NCBI RefSeq assembly: GCF_003501885.1
Contig: NZ_QWFA01000028.1
Span: 1 to 39,216 of the forward strand
DNA from: Streptomyces globisporus
Lineage (GTDB): Bacteria; Actinomycetota; Actinomycetes; Streptomycetales; Streptomycetaceae
Length of the DNA stretch: 39,216 nucleotides
Direction of reading: 5' to 3'
Shown here: in pieces, positions 22,681 through 31,092 of the stretch
Position numbering within the stretch: position 1 is the stretch's first letter
Layout: each line of letters opens with the position of its first letter
The notes under the pieces: generated by a model
What the model was told of the DNA's origin: nothing
The model's input: only the letters and a program-made list of their open reading frames with translations
Databases searched by the model: none
Program-made: the position numbers and the translations under genes

Positions 22681-23478
22681 TCAGGGCTTCCGGGCCACCG
22701 CTCCGAACTGCGCGACCTCCGGCTCCCGCGGGTTCGTCCGCCAGCGGGAGCAGGACACGATCCCCGGCTCCAGGATCTCCAGACCGTCCAGGAACGAGGC
22801 GAACTCCTCGCGGCTGCGGGCGGTGATCGGCGGAGTGGCGTTCTCGTTCCAGAAGCGCATCGCCGCCTCGTTGCCCTCGCCGCCCAGCTCCAGCGTCGGG
22901 TGGGTCAGCACGAGGTGGCTGCCCGGGGGAACGGCCGCCATCAGCGTCCGCACGATGGAGCGGGCCTCGTCCGTGTCCAGCACGAAGTTCAGGATGCCGA
23001 GCATCATCACCGCGACCGGCCGTCCCAGGTCCAGGGTGGGTTCGGCGGCCCGCAGGATCTGCTCGGGGCGGTGCGCGTCCGCGTCGATGTACTCGGTCGC
23101 GCCCTCCAGCGAACTGGTCAGCAGGGCGCGGGCGTGGGCCAGCACGATCGGATCGTTGTCGACGTACACGATGCGGGCGTGCGGCGCGGTGTGCTGGGCG
23201 ATCTCATGGGTGTTGTTCCCGGTCGGCAGCCCCGTGCCGATGTCGAGGAACTGGTCGACGCCCGCGTCGCCCGCCAGATGGCGCACCACCCGGCCGAGGA
23301 ACGCCCGGTCCGCGCGGGCCACTTCACCGATGCTCGGGTACATCCCGGTGACCCGGTCGCCCACCCCCCGGTCCACCGGGTAGTTGTCCTTGCCGCCCAG
23401 CCAGTAGTTCCACACCCGCGCGTTGTGCGCGACGTCGGAACGTATCCGGGGGGCGGCTGTCTGCGGGCGGGGGTCCAT
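22681..23478 (-). CDS. DUF574 SAM-dependent methyltransferase
   Basis: A 265-residue protein of the Streptomyces-abundant DUF574/Methyltransf_19 family. The N-terminal signature ARVWNYWLGGKDNYPVDR is diagnostic. The SAM site is FLDIGTGLPTGNNTHEI, followed by IVYVDNDPIVLAHA and YIDADAHRPEQIL. Members are numerous and often lie near WhiB or BldD-type regulators, with unknown substrates. The ATG at 23478 follows an ordinary spacer of about 90 bases after the glycerophosphodiesterase gene on the same strand. No signal peptide. Confidence 0.9.
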   Translation of the reverse strand: MDPRPQTAAPRIRSDVAHNARVWNYWLGGKDNYPVDRGVGDRVTGMYPSIGEVARADRAFLGRVVRHLAGDAGVDQFLDIGTGLPTGNNTHEIAQHTAPHARIVYVDNDPIVLAHARALLTSSLEGATEYIDADAHRPEQILRAAEPTLDLGRPVAVMMLGILNFVLDTDEARSIVRTLMAAVPPGSHLVLTHPTLELGGEGNEAAMRFWNENATPPITARSREEFASFLDGLEILEPGIVSCSRWRTNPREPEVAQFGAVARKP

Positions 23479-23570
23479 GACGTCTGGCTCCTCGGTGACG
23501 GAGGGGGCCCGCGTGCCGCGTGGGGCGGTGCGGCGACGGGCGGTGCGGGCTCTCCATCATGCCGGACCGA

Positions 23571-24284
23571 TCAAGAGCCGCCGCGCCCGGGCGAGTTGGC
23601 GAGGAGCCGGTGGAGCGTGTCGATCCGGTTGGTGGTGATCGAGTCGACGCCCCGGTCGATCAGCCGGCGCATCGTGCGCTTCGTGTCGGCCGTCCATGCG
23701 GAGACGAGCAGCCCGTCCCGGTGCGCCCGGTCCGTCAGCTCCCGGCTGATCAGGCCGAAGCGGTAGTTCAGCCAGCGCGGCTTCACCGCGGCCAGCAGCT
23801 CCGGGCGCGGCGGGGCCAGCGTGGTCCAGGTCAGGGCGATCTCTGCGGACGGGTCGGCGGCGCGCACCCGCAGCATCGCGTCCGAGCTCGCGCAGTAGTA
23901 CGCCCGCTCGCCCGCCCCGCACTCGCGGACCGTCCCCACGATCTTCTTCACCGAGGCGTCCGTGGAGCCGGGCAGGTCCACCATCACCCGGTGCGTCCCG
24001 GCGGCGAGCAGCGCCTCGCGGAGCGTGGGCACCCCACCGCCGGTCAGCTCCTTCAGCTCCGCGTGGTCGATCCTCTCCAGCCGCCGGTCGTGGCCCCACA
24101 GCCGTTCCAGCGTCGCGTCGTGCAGCAGGACCGGCACCCCGTCGCGGGTCACGCGTACGTCGATCTCGACCGCGTCCGCTCCCCGTTCGAGGGCGGAGCG
24201 GATCGAGGGCAGGGTGTTCTCGCGTGCGCGGTACGGGTCGCCGCGGTGGGCGACGGCGGTGACGCTGGTGACGGTGTCGGCCAT
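23571..24284 (-). CDS. Glycerophosphodiester phosphodiesterase
   Basis: A 237-residue GDPD TIM barrel. The catalytic HRG (VAHRGDPYRARENTLPS, His 13), metal-binding Glu/Asp (AVEIDVRVTRDGV), second catalytic His (VLLHDATLERL) and C-terminal LVSAWTADTKRTMRRLIDRGVDSITTN are all present. It hydrolyses glycerophosphodiesters to sn-glycerol-3-phosphate and an alcohol. There is no signal peptide, so it is cytoplasmic. It stops 93 bases before the methyltransferase start and begins 22 bases after the deaminase gene stops, so the deaminase and GDPD genes are probably cotranscribed. Confidence 0.93.
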   Translation of the reverse strand: MADTVTSVTAVAHRGDPYRARENTLPSIRSALERGADAVEIDVRVTRDGVPVLLHDATLERLWGHDRRLERIDHAELKELTGGGVPTLREALLAAGTHRVMVDLPGSTDASVKKIVGTVRECGAGERAYYCASSDAMLRVRAADPSAEIALTWTTLAPPRPELLAAVKPRWLNYRFGLISRELTDRAHRDGLLVSAWTADTKRTMRRLIDRGVDSITTNRIDTLHRLLANSPGRGGS

Positions 24285-24306
24285 GGGGCCATTGTCGACG
24301 ACCGGG

Positions 24307-25341
24307 TCAGCGGCCGGGCGCCCGGAGCCAGTTCGCCGTGTACGTGTCGATCTCCTCGGCCAGCTTCCGCTTGCCCGCCGGGTCCAGGAACGAGGCCTCC
24401 ACGGCGTTCTTCGCGAGGTCCGCGATACCGCGCTCGTCCAGCTCCAGCAGCCGGGCGGCCACGGCGTACTCGTTGTTGAGGTCGGTGCCGAACATCGGCG
24501 GGTCGTCGCTGTTGACCGTCACCAGCACCCCCGCCTGGACCATCTCGCGGATCGGGTGGCGCTCGATGTCCGTGACCGCGCGGGTGGCGATGTTCGACGT
24601 CGGGCAGACCTCCAGGGCGATCCGGTGCTCGGCCAGGTGCTCCAGCAGCTTCGGGTCCTGCACGGAGCTGGTGCCGTGCCCGATGCGCTCGGCGCGCAGC
24701 GCGGTCAGCGCGTCCCAGACGGTCTGCGGACCGGTGGTCTCCCCGGCGTGCGGCACCGAGTGCAGGCCCTCGGCGACGGCCCGGTCGAAGTAGGGCTTGA
24801 ACTGCGGGCGCTCCACCCCGATCTCCGGTCCGCCGAGGCCGAAGGAGACGAGCCCGTCGGGCCGCCGCTCCACCGCGAGCCGGGCGGTCTCCTCGGCCGC
24901 CTGGAGCCCGGCCTCGCCCGGGATGTCGAAGCACCAGCGCAGGACCACGCCCAGCTCGGCCTCGGCGGCCTTGCGCGCGTCCTCGATGGCCTCCATGAAC
25001 CCGACCTCGGGGATCCCCCGGCGGGTCGAGCTGTACGGGGTCACGGTCAGCTCCGCGTACCGGATGTTCTGCCGGGCCATGTCCCGCGCCACCTCGAAGG
25101 TGAGCAGCCGGACGTCCTCCGGGGTGCGGACCAGGTCCACCACCGACAGGTAGACCTCGATGAAGTGCGCGAAGTCGGTGAAGGTGAAGTAGTCGACCAG
25201 CGCCTCCGGGTCCGTGGGGACCTTGGAGTCCGGGTGGCGGGCGGCCAGCTCGGCGACGATCCGGGGCGAGGCCGACCCGACGTGGTGGACGTGGAGCTCG
25301 GCCTTGGGCAGCCCGGCGATGAAGGGGTGCGGATCGGTCAT
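24307..25341 (-). CDS. mqnX: Aminodeoxyfutalosine deaminase-like (adenosine deaminase family)
   Basis: A 344-residue amidohydrolase of the adenosine deaminase family. Metal ligands H17 and H19 lie in ELHVHHVGSASP; other blocks are SVPHAGETTG (His/Glu), ERIGHGTS and TVNSDDPPMFGT (Asp-Asp). The N-terminal HHVGS replaces the HLEGS/HLDGT of true adenosine deaminases and matches, as I recall, the S. coelicolor enzyme SCO5662 shown to deaminate 6-aminodeoxyfutalosine. That reaction belongs to futalosine-dependent menaquinone synthesis. I start at ATG 25341 with GGGAGA upstream; an N-terminal extension is not credible. The other mqn genes are not nearby. Adenosine deaminase activity cannot be excluded from sequence alone. 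Confidence 0.7.
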   Translation of the reverse strand: MTDPHPFIAGLPKAELHVHHVGSASPRIVAELAARHPDSKVPTDPEALVDYFTFTDFAHFIEVYLSVVDLVRTPEDVRLLTFEVARDMARQNIRYAELTVTPYSSTRRGIPEVGFMEAIEDARKAAEAELGVVLRWCFDIPGEAGLQAAEETARLAVERRPDGLVSFGLGGPEIGVERPQFKPYFDRAVAEGLHSVPHAGETTGPQTVWDALTALRAERIGHGTSSVQDPKLLEHLAEHRIALEVCPTSNIATRAVTDIERHPIREMVQAGVLVTVNSDDPPMFGTDLNNEYAVAARLLELDERGIADLAKNAVEASFLDPAGKRKLAEEIDTYTANWLRAPGR

Positions 25342-25462
25342 CGGAAATCTCCCGGTTCGGCGTGACATCGGCCGGGCGTACCGGCCGCACCGATCATCGC
25401 AGGCGGGGTCCGGGCCCGTCAGGCCTGGCCGTAGCATGACGGGACCACGATGGGGGAGGCCC

Positions 25463-26179
25463 ATGTCAGACAACACAGAGCAGCCCGGGGGCGGGGCCGC
25501 GCCGCGCGATCCGTGGGCACCGCCGGACAGCACCAGGGTGGATCTGGGCAAGCAGGGCGGGCAGACGCCGCCGCCCGCCGCGCACACGCCGCCCGCGGTC
25601 CACGACCAGCCGACCGTGACGTCGATGCCGAGCGCCGGACCGGGGGACGGCACCGGCCCGATACCCCAGGCCGGCGGCTTCGGGCCGGCGCCCTCGGACG
25701 TACCGCCGCCGCCGATCGGCCCGAACGGCCCCGGCCACGCGGGCCCGCCGCCCGCCGCGCACTACGGCTACCCGGCCCCGCCCGCGCAGCCGTACGGCGG
25801 ATACCCGGGCTACGGCGCCTACGGCGTCGGTCCGGCCGCCTGGGGCCCGGCGCCCAACAACGGTCTGGGCACGGCCGCGATGGTGATCGGCATCATCTCC
25901 GTGGTCGGTTTCTGCCTCTACGGCCTCAACATCATCCTCGGCATCCTCGCGCTGATCTTCGGCATCATCGGCCTCGGCCGTGCCAAGCGCGGCGAGGCCA
26001 CCAACCGGGGCATGGCGCTCGCCGGGGTCATCCTCGGTTCCGTCGGCATCGTCGTCGGCGCCGCGCTCCTCGGGGTGATCATCTGGGCCGCCACGACCGC
26101 CGACGACCGGGACAGCGACTACGACAGCGAGTACGACGACCCGTTCGCCACGTCGCTGGTCGTCGAGGACCGCCGCTAG
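25463..26179 (+). CDS. DUF4190 membrane protein with Pro/Gly-rich N-terminus
   Basis: A 238-residue protein. Residues 1-130 are disordered and rich in P, G, A and Q (AHYGYPAPPAQPYGGYPGYG), typical of cytoplasmic or membrane-tethered actinobacterial proteins. Two hydrophobic segments follow (AAMVIGIISVVGFCLYGLNIILGILALIFGIIGL and GMALAGVILGSVGIVVGAALLGVIIWA), flanking the conserved loop GRAKRGEATNRG of DUF4190. A short acidic tail ends the protein. The ATG at 25463 has GGGGGAGG upstream. Function unknown; the family is common in Streptomyces and often predicted envelope-linked. Confidence 0.85.
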   Translation: MSDNTEQPGGGAAPRDPWAPPDSTRVDLGKQGGQTPPPAAHTPPAVHDQPTVTSMPSAGPGDGTGPIPQAGGFGPAPSDVPPPPIGPNGPGHAGPPPAAHYGYPAPPAQPYGGYPGYGAYGVGPAAWGPAPNNGLGTAAMVIGIISVVGFCLYGLNIILGILALIFGIIGLGRAKRGEATNRGMALAGVILGSVGIVVGAALLGVIIWAATTADDRDSDYDSEYDDPFATSLVVEDRR

Positions 26180-26204
26180 CGGGCCTCGCGTCGAACGCTG
26201 CGAG

Positions 26205-26242
26205 GACCGGCCGGGCAGGGATCGCCCCCTGCCCGGCCGGTC
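26205..26242. terminator. Bidirectional terminator hairpin
   Basis: A perfect 16-bp stem (26205-26220 with 26227-26242) closes the loop ATCGCC. It lies between the convergent DUF4190 and NADAR genes and could stop transcription from either side. Confidence 0.75.
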
Positions 26243-26264
26243 GTCGTGGAAGTGGGCTCGCGGC

Positions 26265-26822
26265 TCACCCCGTCGCGCCCGCCCGCAGCCTCTCCCGGGC
26301 CTCCATCAGCGCGAAGCCCAGCAGATTCAGGCCCCGCCACTCCTGCGGTCGCTCCGCCCGCTCGTCGTCCGCCGCGAGCCCGATGCCCCAGATCCGGTCC
26401 CGCGGAGACGCCTCCACCAGCACCCGGTCCCCCGTGCCCAGCAGATAGCCGGCCAGCTCCGGTTCCTGCCCGAACTTGTGCACGCTGCCCGCCACCACCA
26501 GGGCGAACCGCTCCTGTATCCACACGTCCTCGTCGAAGCCGCGCACCAGCCGCCCCGCCTTCTTCGCCGCGGCCGGGCTCTTCGCCGTCACCGCCGCCGC
26601 CTCGGCCTCCGGATCGCCGAAGAGCCGCGCCTTGCCCGCCATCATCCAGTGCTCGGCGCTCGCATACGTCACCCCGTCCACCGTGAACGGCGACGGCCAC
26701 CACTGACTCAGGCAACTCGGGCCCAGCCGTCCGTCCGGGCGCGGACGGTGCCCCCAGAACGGCAGATACTTCACCCGCTTGCCCCGCGCCACGTCCGCCA
26801 GAAGCTCATCGATCGGTCCCAT
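26265..26822 (-). CDS. NADAR family N-glycosidase-like protein
   Basis: A 185-residue NADAR (YbiA-like) protein. Diagnostic blocks are LPFWGHRPRPDGRLGPSCLSQWWPSPF, VTYASAEHWMMAGKARLFGD and ASPRDRIWGIGL. NADAR proteins cleave N-glycosidic bonds in early riboflavin intermediates, and some hydrolyse ADP-ribose-modified guanine in DNA, as reported for DarT-related systems. No toxin gene is adjacent, so the housekeeping role is the simpler reading. Start is ATG 26822 or ATG 26840; neither has a strong ribosome binding site. It diverges from the second aldehyde dehydrogenase operon, across about 200 bases. Confidence 0.85.
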   Translation of the reverse strand: MGPIDELLADVARGKRVKYLPFWGHRPRPDGRLGPSCLSQWWPSPFTVDGVTYASAEHWMMAGKARLFGDPEAEAAAVTAKSPAAAKKAGRLVRGFDEDVWIQERFALVVAGSVHKFGQEPELAGYLLGTGDRVLVEASPRDRIWGIGLAADDERAERPQEWRGLNLLGFALMEARERLRAGATG

Positions 26823-26895
26823 GGCATGTGAGTGTGGCATCCGCCACTGACACTCCGTACGGGGATTTCCGCACCGACACGACACATGGTCGACA

Positions 26896-26962
26896 GATTC
26901 CGTCGCGTAACCAAAAGGCAACAACGGAATCACTTGTTGGGCTTGAACCCCTCTGTCAGGAT
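26896..26962 (+). promoter_or_regulatory. Promoter and inverted repeat before the polyamine operon
   Basis: TTGTTG (26934-26939) and CAGGAT (26957-26962), 17 bases apart, form a likely HrdB-type promoter about 65 bases before the dehydrogenase start. Just upstream GATTCCGT (26896-26903) and ACGGAATC (26924-26931) make a perfect 8-bp inverted repeat 20 bases apart, ending 2 bases before the -35. The repeat is a candidate activator or repressor site. Confidence 0.45.
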
Positions 26963-27029
26963 CGGCACTCAATTCACGAAGAAGCTACGCCGACCCCGCC
27001 CAGCGGGTACAGCGGCGGAGGAGAGCGTC

Positions 27030-28544
27030 ATGAGCAACGGCTTCCAGGTTCAGGACCGCTTCGCGGAAGGTGCGCAGTACATCGGCGGCAAGCTGCTCCC
27101 CGGCACGTCCGGCCGCCACCACGACATCGTGAACCCCGCGACCGGAGAGAGCGTGCTCCGCTACGAGCTCGCGGGCACCGAGGACGTGGACGCGGCCGTC
27201 GCCGCCGCCCGCGCAGCCTTCCCCGGCTGGTCCGGCGCCACCCCCGGCGAGCGGTCCGACGCCCTGCACCGGTTCGCCGCCGTCCTCGCCGAGCAGGCCG
27301 ACGACTTCGCGTACGCCGAATCCCTCCAGTGCGGCAAGCCCATCAAGCTCTCCACCGAGTTCGACGTCCCCGGCACCGTCGACAACGCCGCCTTCTTCGC
27401 GGGCGCCGCCCGCCACCTCGAGGGCAAGGCCGCCGCCGAGTACGACGGCGACCACACCTCCTACGTACGCCGCGAGGCGATCGGCGTCGTCGGCTCCATC
27501 GCCCCCTGGAACTACCCGCTCCAGATGGCCGCCTGGAAGATCCTCCCGGCCGTCGCCGCGGGCAACACCATCGTCCTCAAGCCCGCCGAACTCACCCCGC
27601 TCACCTCGCTGATGTTCGCCCAGGCCGCCTCCGAGGCCGGGATCCCCGACGGGGTCATCAACATCGTCACCGGCGCGGGCAAGGACGCCGGCGAGCACCT
27701 CGTCGGCCACCCCGACGTCGTGATGACCTCCTTCACCGGATCCACCGCCGTCGGCAAGCGGGTCGCCGAGATCGCCACCGCCACCGTCAAGCGCCTCCAC
27801 CTGGAGCTCGGCGGCAAGGCCCCCTTCGTGGTCTTCGACGACGCCGACCTGGAGGCCGCCGTCCACGGCGCGGTCGCCGGATCGCTCATCAACACCGGCC
27901 AGGACTGCACCGCCGCCACCCGCGCCTACGTCCAGCGCCCCCTCTACGACGCCTTCGTCCGCGACGTCGCCGCGCTCATGGACACCGTCCGGCTCGGCTC
28001 ACCCTTCGACGCCGCCACCGACCTCGGCCCCCTCATCAGCCACGCCCAGCGCGACCGCGTCGCCGCCTTCGTCGAGCGGGCCCGCGGCTACGCCCAGGTG
28101 GTCACCGGCGGCGAGTCCCCGGGCGGCGACCTCGCCGACGGCGCGTACTACCGGCCGACCCTGATCGCCGGTGCCGCCCAGGACAGCGAGGTCGTCCAGT
28201 CGGAGATCTTCGGTCCCGTCCTGGTCGTCCTCCCCTTCGACACCGACGACGAGGGCATCGCGCTCGCCAACGACACCCCGTACGGACTGGCCGCCTCCGC
28301 GTGGACCCGCGACCTGTACCGCGCGAACCGCGCCACCCGCGAGATCCAGGCGGGCTGTGTGTGGGTGAACGACCACATCCCGATCCTCTCCGAGATGCCG
28401 CACGGCGGCTACAAGGCCAGCGGCTTCGGCAAGGACATGTCGGCGTACTCCTTCGAGGAGTACACGCAGGTCAAGCACGTCATGTACGACAACACCGCGG
28501 TCGCCCGCAAGGACTGGCACCGCACGATCTTCGGGGACCGATAG
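27030..28544 (+). CDS. Aldehyde dehydrogenase of the polyamine operon
   Basis: A 504-residue NAD(P)-dependent aldehyde dehydrogenase. It carries APWNYPLQMAAWKILPAVAAGN, FTGSTAVGKRVAE, ELGGKAP (catalytic Glu) and LINTGQDCTAATR (catalytic Cys), with the end HGGYKASGFGKDMSAYSFEEYTQVKHVM typical of gamma-aminobutyraldehyde/betaine-aldehyde dehydrogenases. It is a paralogue of the protein at 19270-20709 but has an extra C-terminal tail (DWHRTIFGDR). The start ATG 27030 has GGAGGAG before it. It heads an operon with potD, potA, potB, potC and the flavoprotein, so it should oxidise aminoaldehydes derived from imported polyamines. The exact aldehyde is not determined by sequence. Confidence 0.9.
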   Translation: MSNGFQVQDRFAEGAQYIGGKLLPGTSGRHHDIVNPATGESVLRYELAGTEDVDAAVAAARAAFPGWSGATPGERSDALHRFAAVLAEQADDFAYAESLQCGKPIKLSTEFDVPGTVDNAAFFAGAARHLEGKAAAEYDGDHTSYVRREAIGVVGSIAPWNYPLQMAAWKILPAVAAGNTIVLKPAELTPLTSLMFAQAASEAGIPDGVINIVTGAGKDAGEHLVGHPDVVMTSFTGSTAVGKRVAEIATATVKRLHLELGGKAPFVVFDDADLEAAVHGAVAGSLINTGQDCTAATRAYVQRPLYDAFVRDVAALMDTVRLGSPFDAATDLGPLISHAQRDRVAAFVERARGYAQVVTGGESPGGDLADGAYYRPTLIAGAAQDSEVVQSEIFGPVLVVLPFDTDDEGIALANDTPYGLAASAWTRDLYRANRATREIQAGCVWVNDHIPILSEMPHGGYKASGFGKDMSAYSFEEYTQVKHVMYDNTAVARKDWHRTIFGDR

Positions 28545-28559
28545 CAGCTGCCGCATTCC

Positions 28560-28587
28560 GGGGGCCCGACCACGACCGCGGGCCCCC
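28560..28587 (+). terminator. Intra-operon hairpin between dehydrogenase and potD
   Basis: A perfect 9-bp stem (GGGGGCCCG 28560-28568 with CGGGCCCCC 28579-28587) closes a ten-base loop. With no U-run it is more likely a partial terminator or RNA-stability element than a full stop, since the next gene begins 31 bases later on the same strand. Confidence 0.45.
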
Positions 28588-28618
28588 GCGGCCTCCCACC
28601 CGAAAGGGCATACAGCGT

Positions 28619-29866
28619 ATGGAGAGTTACGAGCCCGAGCGCCTCACGCCGGTCCAACTGGCGGCCATGAGGCGGTCCCTGACCAGCGGCAGGGGCGCCC
28701 TCACCCGCCGCTCCCTGCTGCGCGCCTCCGGCATGGGCGCGCTGGCCGTCGGCGGCACAGCCACCCTCGGCGCGTGCGGCATCCCGCCCGCCAAGCGCGC
28801 CGACGCCGGTACGGCGTCCGACGACCACTCGGACAAGGAGAAGGAAGTCACCTTCTCCAACTGGACCGAGTACATGGACGTCAGCGAGGACGAGAAGAGC
28901 CGCCCCACCCTCCAGGCGTTCACCAAGCGCACCGGGATCAGGGTCAAGTACACCGAGGACATCAACGACAACGTCGAGTTCTTCGGGAAGATCAAACCGC
29001 AGCTCGCGGCCGGCCAGAACACCGGGCGCGACCTCATATGCGTCACCGACTGGCTCGCCGCCCGCATCATCCGGCTCGGCTGGGCGCAGAAGCTCGACCC
29101 CTCGAACCTCCCGCACGCCTTCGCCAACGTGTCCGCCCAGTTCCGCACCCCGGACTGGGACCCGGGCCGCGCCTACTCCTACCCCTGGACCGGCATCCCG
29201 ACCGTCATCGCGTACAACGTGAAGGCGACCGGCGGCCGCAAGGTCGACTCCGTCACCCAACTCCTCGACGACCCGAAGCTCAAGGGCCGCGTCTCCTTCC
29301 TCTCCGAGATGCGCGACTCCATCGGCATGACCCTGCTCGACCAGGGCAAGGACCCGGGGAACTTCACCGACGCCGACTTCGACGGGGCGATCGGCCGGCT
29401 CCAGAAGGCCGTCGACAAGAAGCAGATCCGCCGCTTCACCGGCAACGACTACACCGCCGACCTCAGCAAGGGCGACATCGCCGCCTGCGTCGCCTGGGCC
29501 GGTGACATCATCCAGCTCCAGGCCGACAACCCGGACATCAAGTTCGCGATCCCGGCCGCCGGTTACATCACCTCCAGCGACAACCTCCTGGTCCCCGCGC
29601 AGGCCCGGCACAAGACCAACGCAGAGAAGCTCATCGACTACTACTACGAGCCGCCGGTCGCCGCCCAGCTCGCCGCGTACATCAACTACGTCTGCCCGGT
29701 CGACGGCGTACGCGAGGAACTCGCCAGGATCGACGAGTCGATGGCCTCCAACACGCTGATCCTTCCCGACAAGGAGATGGCGGCGAAGTCCCGCTCCTTC
29801 CGCTCCCTGAGCACGAAGGAAGAGACGGCGTACGAAGAGAAGTTCGCCAAGCTCATCGGCGCCTGA
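28619..29866 (+). CDS. potD: PotD-type polyamine-binding lipoprotein
   Basis: A 415-residue binding protein. A basic N-terminal extension precedes a Tat motif TRRSLLRA (residues 29-36) and a lipobox LGAC (Cys 53). Mature blocks EVTFSNWTEYMDVSEDE, VKYTEDINDNVEFFGKIK, RRFTGNDYTADLSKGDIAACVAWAGD, IQLQADNPDIKFAIPAAG and INYVCPVDGVREEL are shared with the orphan PotD at 20876-22039. It captures spermidine/putrescine for the PotABC system that follows. The ATG at 28619 has CGAAAGGG upstream. The Tat signal, used for prefolded proteins, is normal for Streptomyces solute-binding lipoproteins. Confidence 0.92.
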   Translation: MESYEPERLTPVQLAAMRRSLTSGRGALTRRSLLRASGMGALAVGGTATLGACGIPPAKRADAGTASDDHSDKEKEVTFSNWTEYMDVSEDEKSRPTLQAFTKRTGIRVKYTEDINDNVEFFGKIKPQLAAGQNTGRDLICVTDWLAARIIRLGWAQKLDPSNLPHAFANVSAQFRTPDWDPGRAYSYPWTGIPTVIAYNVKATGGRKVDSVTQLLDDPKLKGRVSFLSEMRDSIGMTLLDQGKDPGNFTDADFDGAIGRLQKAVDKKQIRRFTGNDYTADLSKGDIAACVAWAGDIIQLQADNPDIKFAIPAAGYITSSDNLLVPAQARHKTNAEKLIDYYYEPPVAAQLAAYINYVCPVDGVREELARIDESMASNTLILPDKEMAAKSRSFRSLSTKEETAYEEKFAKLIGA

Positions 29867-29937
29867 CCCGGCACCCACCGGTGGTCCACCGGCCCTGCCC
29901 TCTCCGAACCCCCCCGAACACACTGGGACTGCGACCC

Positions 29938-31092
29938 ATGACACAGCAGCAGACCGCGGGCGGCGATGTCCGCCTCGCCGGGATCAGCAAGACCTACGGC
30001 TCCTTCACCGCCGTGCACCCGCTCGACCTGACCGTTCCCCAGGGCTCCTTCTTCGCCCTGCTCGGCGCGTCCGGCTGCGGCAAGACCACCACCCTGCGGA
30101 TGATCGCGGGCCTGGAGGAGGCCACCACCGGCACGGTCTTCCTCGGGGACAAGGACATCACCGACCTGCCCCCGTACAAGCGGCCCGTCAACACCGTCTT
30201 CCAGAGCTACGCGCTCTTCCCGCACCTCGACATCACCGAGAACGTCGCCTTCGGACTGCGGCGGCGCGGCATCAAGTCGGTGAAGAAGCAGGTCGACGAG
30301 ATGCTGGAACTGGTCCAGCTCGGCGACTTCGCCCGCCGCAAACCGCACCAGCTCTCCGGCGGCCAGCAGCAGCGCGTCGCCGTCGCCCGCGCCCTCATCA
30401 ACCACCCGCAGGTCCTGCTGCTCGACGAACCCCTCGGCGCGCTCGACCTCAAGCTCCGCCGCCAGATGCAGCTGGAGCTCAAGCGGATCCAGACCGAGGT
30501 CGGCATCACCTTCGTGCACGTCACCCACGACCAGGAGGAGGCCATGACCATGGCCGACACCGTGGCGGTGATGAACGGCGGCCGCGTCGAGCAGCTCGGC
30601 GCCCCGGCCGACCTCTACGAGAACCCGCGCACCACCTTCGTCGCCAACTTCCTCGGCACCTCCAACCTCATCGGGGGCGAGATCGTCTCCACCGGCGAGA
30701 ACCTGGTGGTGGCCGCGGGCGGCGGCAAGCTCGCGCTGCCCCGCGAGCGATGTTCGGCCTCCTCCACCGCCGCCGGCGGCCGTCTCCTCCTCGGCATCCG
30801 GCCGGAGAAGATATCCCTGGCCCACGCGGACGACGCCGATGACATCCCCGCCGGCCGCAACCGCGTCACCGGCCGCATCACCGATTCCAGCTTCATCGGC
30901 GTCTCCACCCAGTACGTCGTCGAGAGCCCGGCCGGAACGGCCCTCCAGGTGTACGAGCAGAACATCGAACGCGACACCCGCCTGGTCCCCGGCGCCGAGG
31001 TCGTCCTGCACTGGAACCCCGCCCACACCTTCGGACTCGACGCCGCCCAGGACATCGACGCGGGCGCGACGAGCGTGGAGGACGCGGAATGA
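29938..31092 (+). CDS. potA: Polyamine ABC transporter ATPase
   Basis: A 384-residue ATPase of the PotA/MalK group. Walker A GASGCGKTT, Q-loop VFQSYALFPHL, signature LSGGQQQR, Walker B LLLDEPLGALD and switch histidine VTHDQEEA are all canonical. Residues 245-384 form the TOBE regulatory domain (LLLGIRPEKISLAH...). The ATG at 29938 lies 71 bases after potD, with a 15-base odd palindrome (29878-29892) in the gap that could fold in the mRNA. The stop overlaps the potB start by four bases (ATGA). It energises import through PotB and PotC. Confidence 0.95.
   Translation: MTQQQTAGGDVRLAGISKTYGSFTAVHPLDLTVPQGSFFALLGASGCGKTTTLRMIAGLEEATTGTVFLGDKDITDLPPYKRPVNTVFQSYALFPHLDITENVAFGLRRRGIKSVKKQVDEMLELVQLGDFARRKPHQLSGGQQQRVAVARALINHPQVLLLDEPLGALDLKLRRQMQLELKRIQTEVGITFVHVTHDQEEAMTMADTVAVMNGGRVEQLGAPADLYENPRTTFVANFLGTSNLIGGEIVSTGENLVVAAGGGKLALPRERCSASSTAAGGRLLLGIRPEKISLAHADDADDIPAGRNRVTGRITDSSFIGVSTQYVVESPAGTALQVYEQNIERDTRLVPGAEVVLHWNPAHTFGLDAAQDIDAGATSVEDAE

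Noticed and set aside
26265..26822. NADAR protein as antitoxin of a DarT-like defence system
   Set aside because: No ADP-ribosyltransferase or other toxin gene adjoins it, and its neighbours are housekeeping or polyamine genes.
29878..29892. CCGGTGG-T-CCACCGG between potD and potA as a fourth GntR operator
   Set aside because: It shares only the CCGGTGG core; the CTGGA/TCCAG outer arms are missing. It is more simply an mRNA hairpin.
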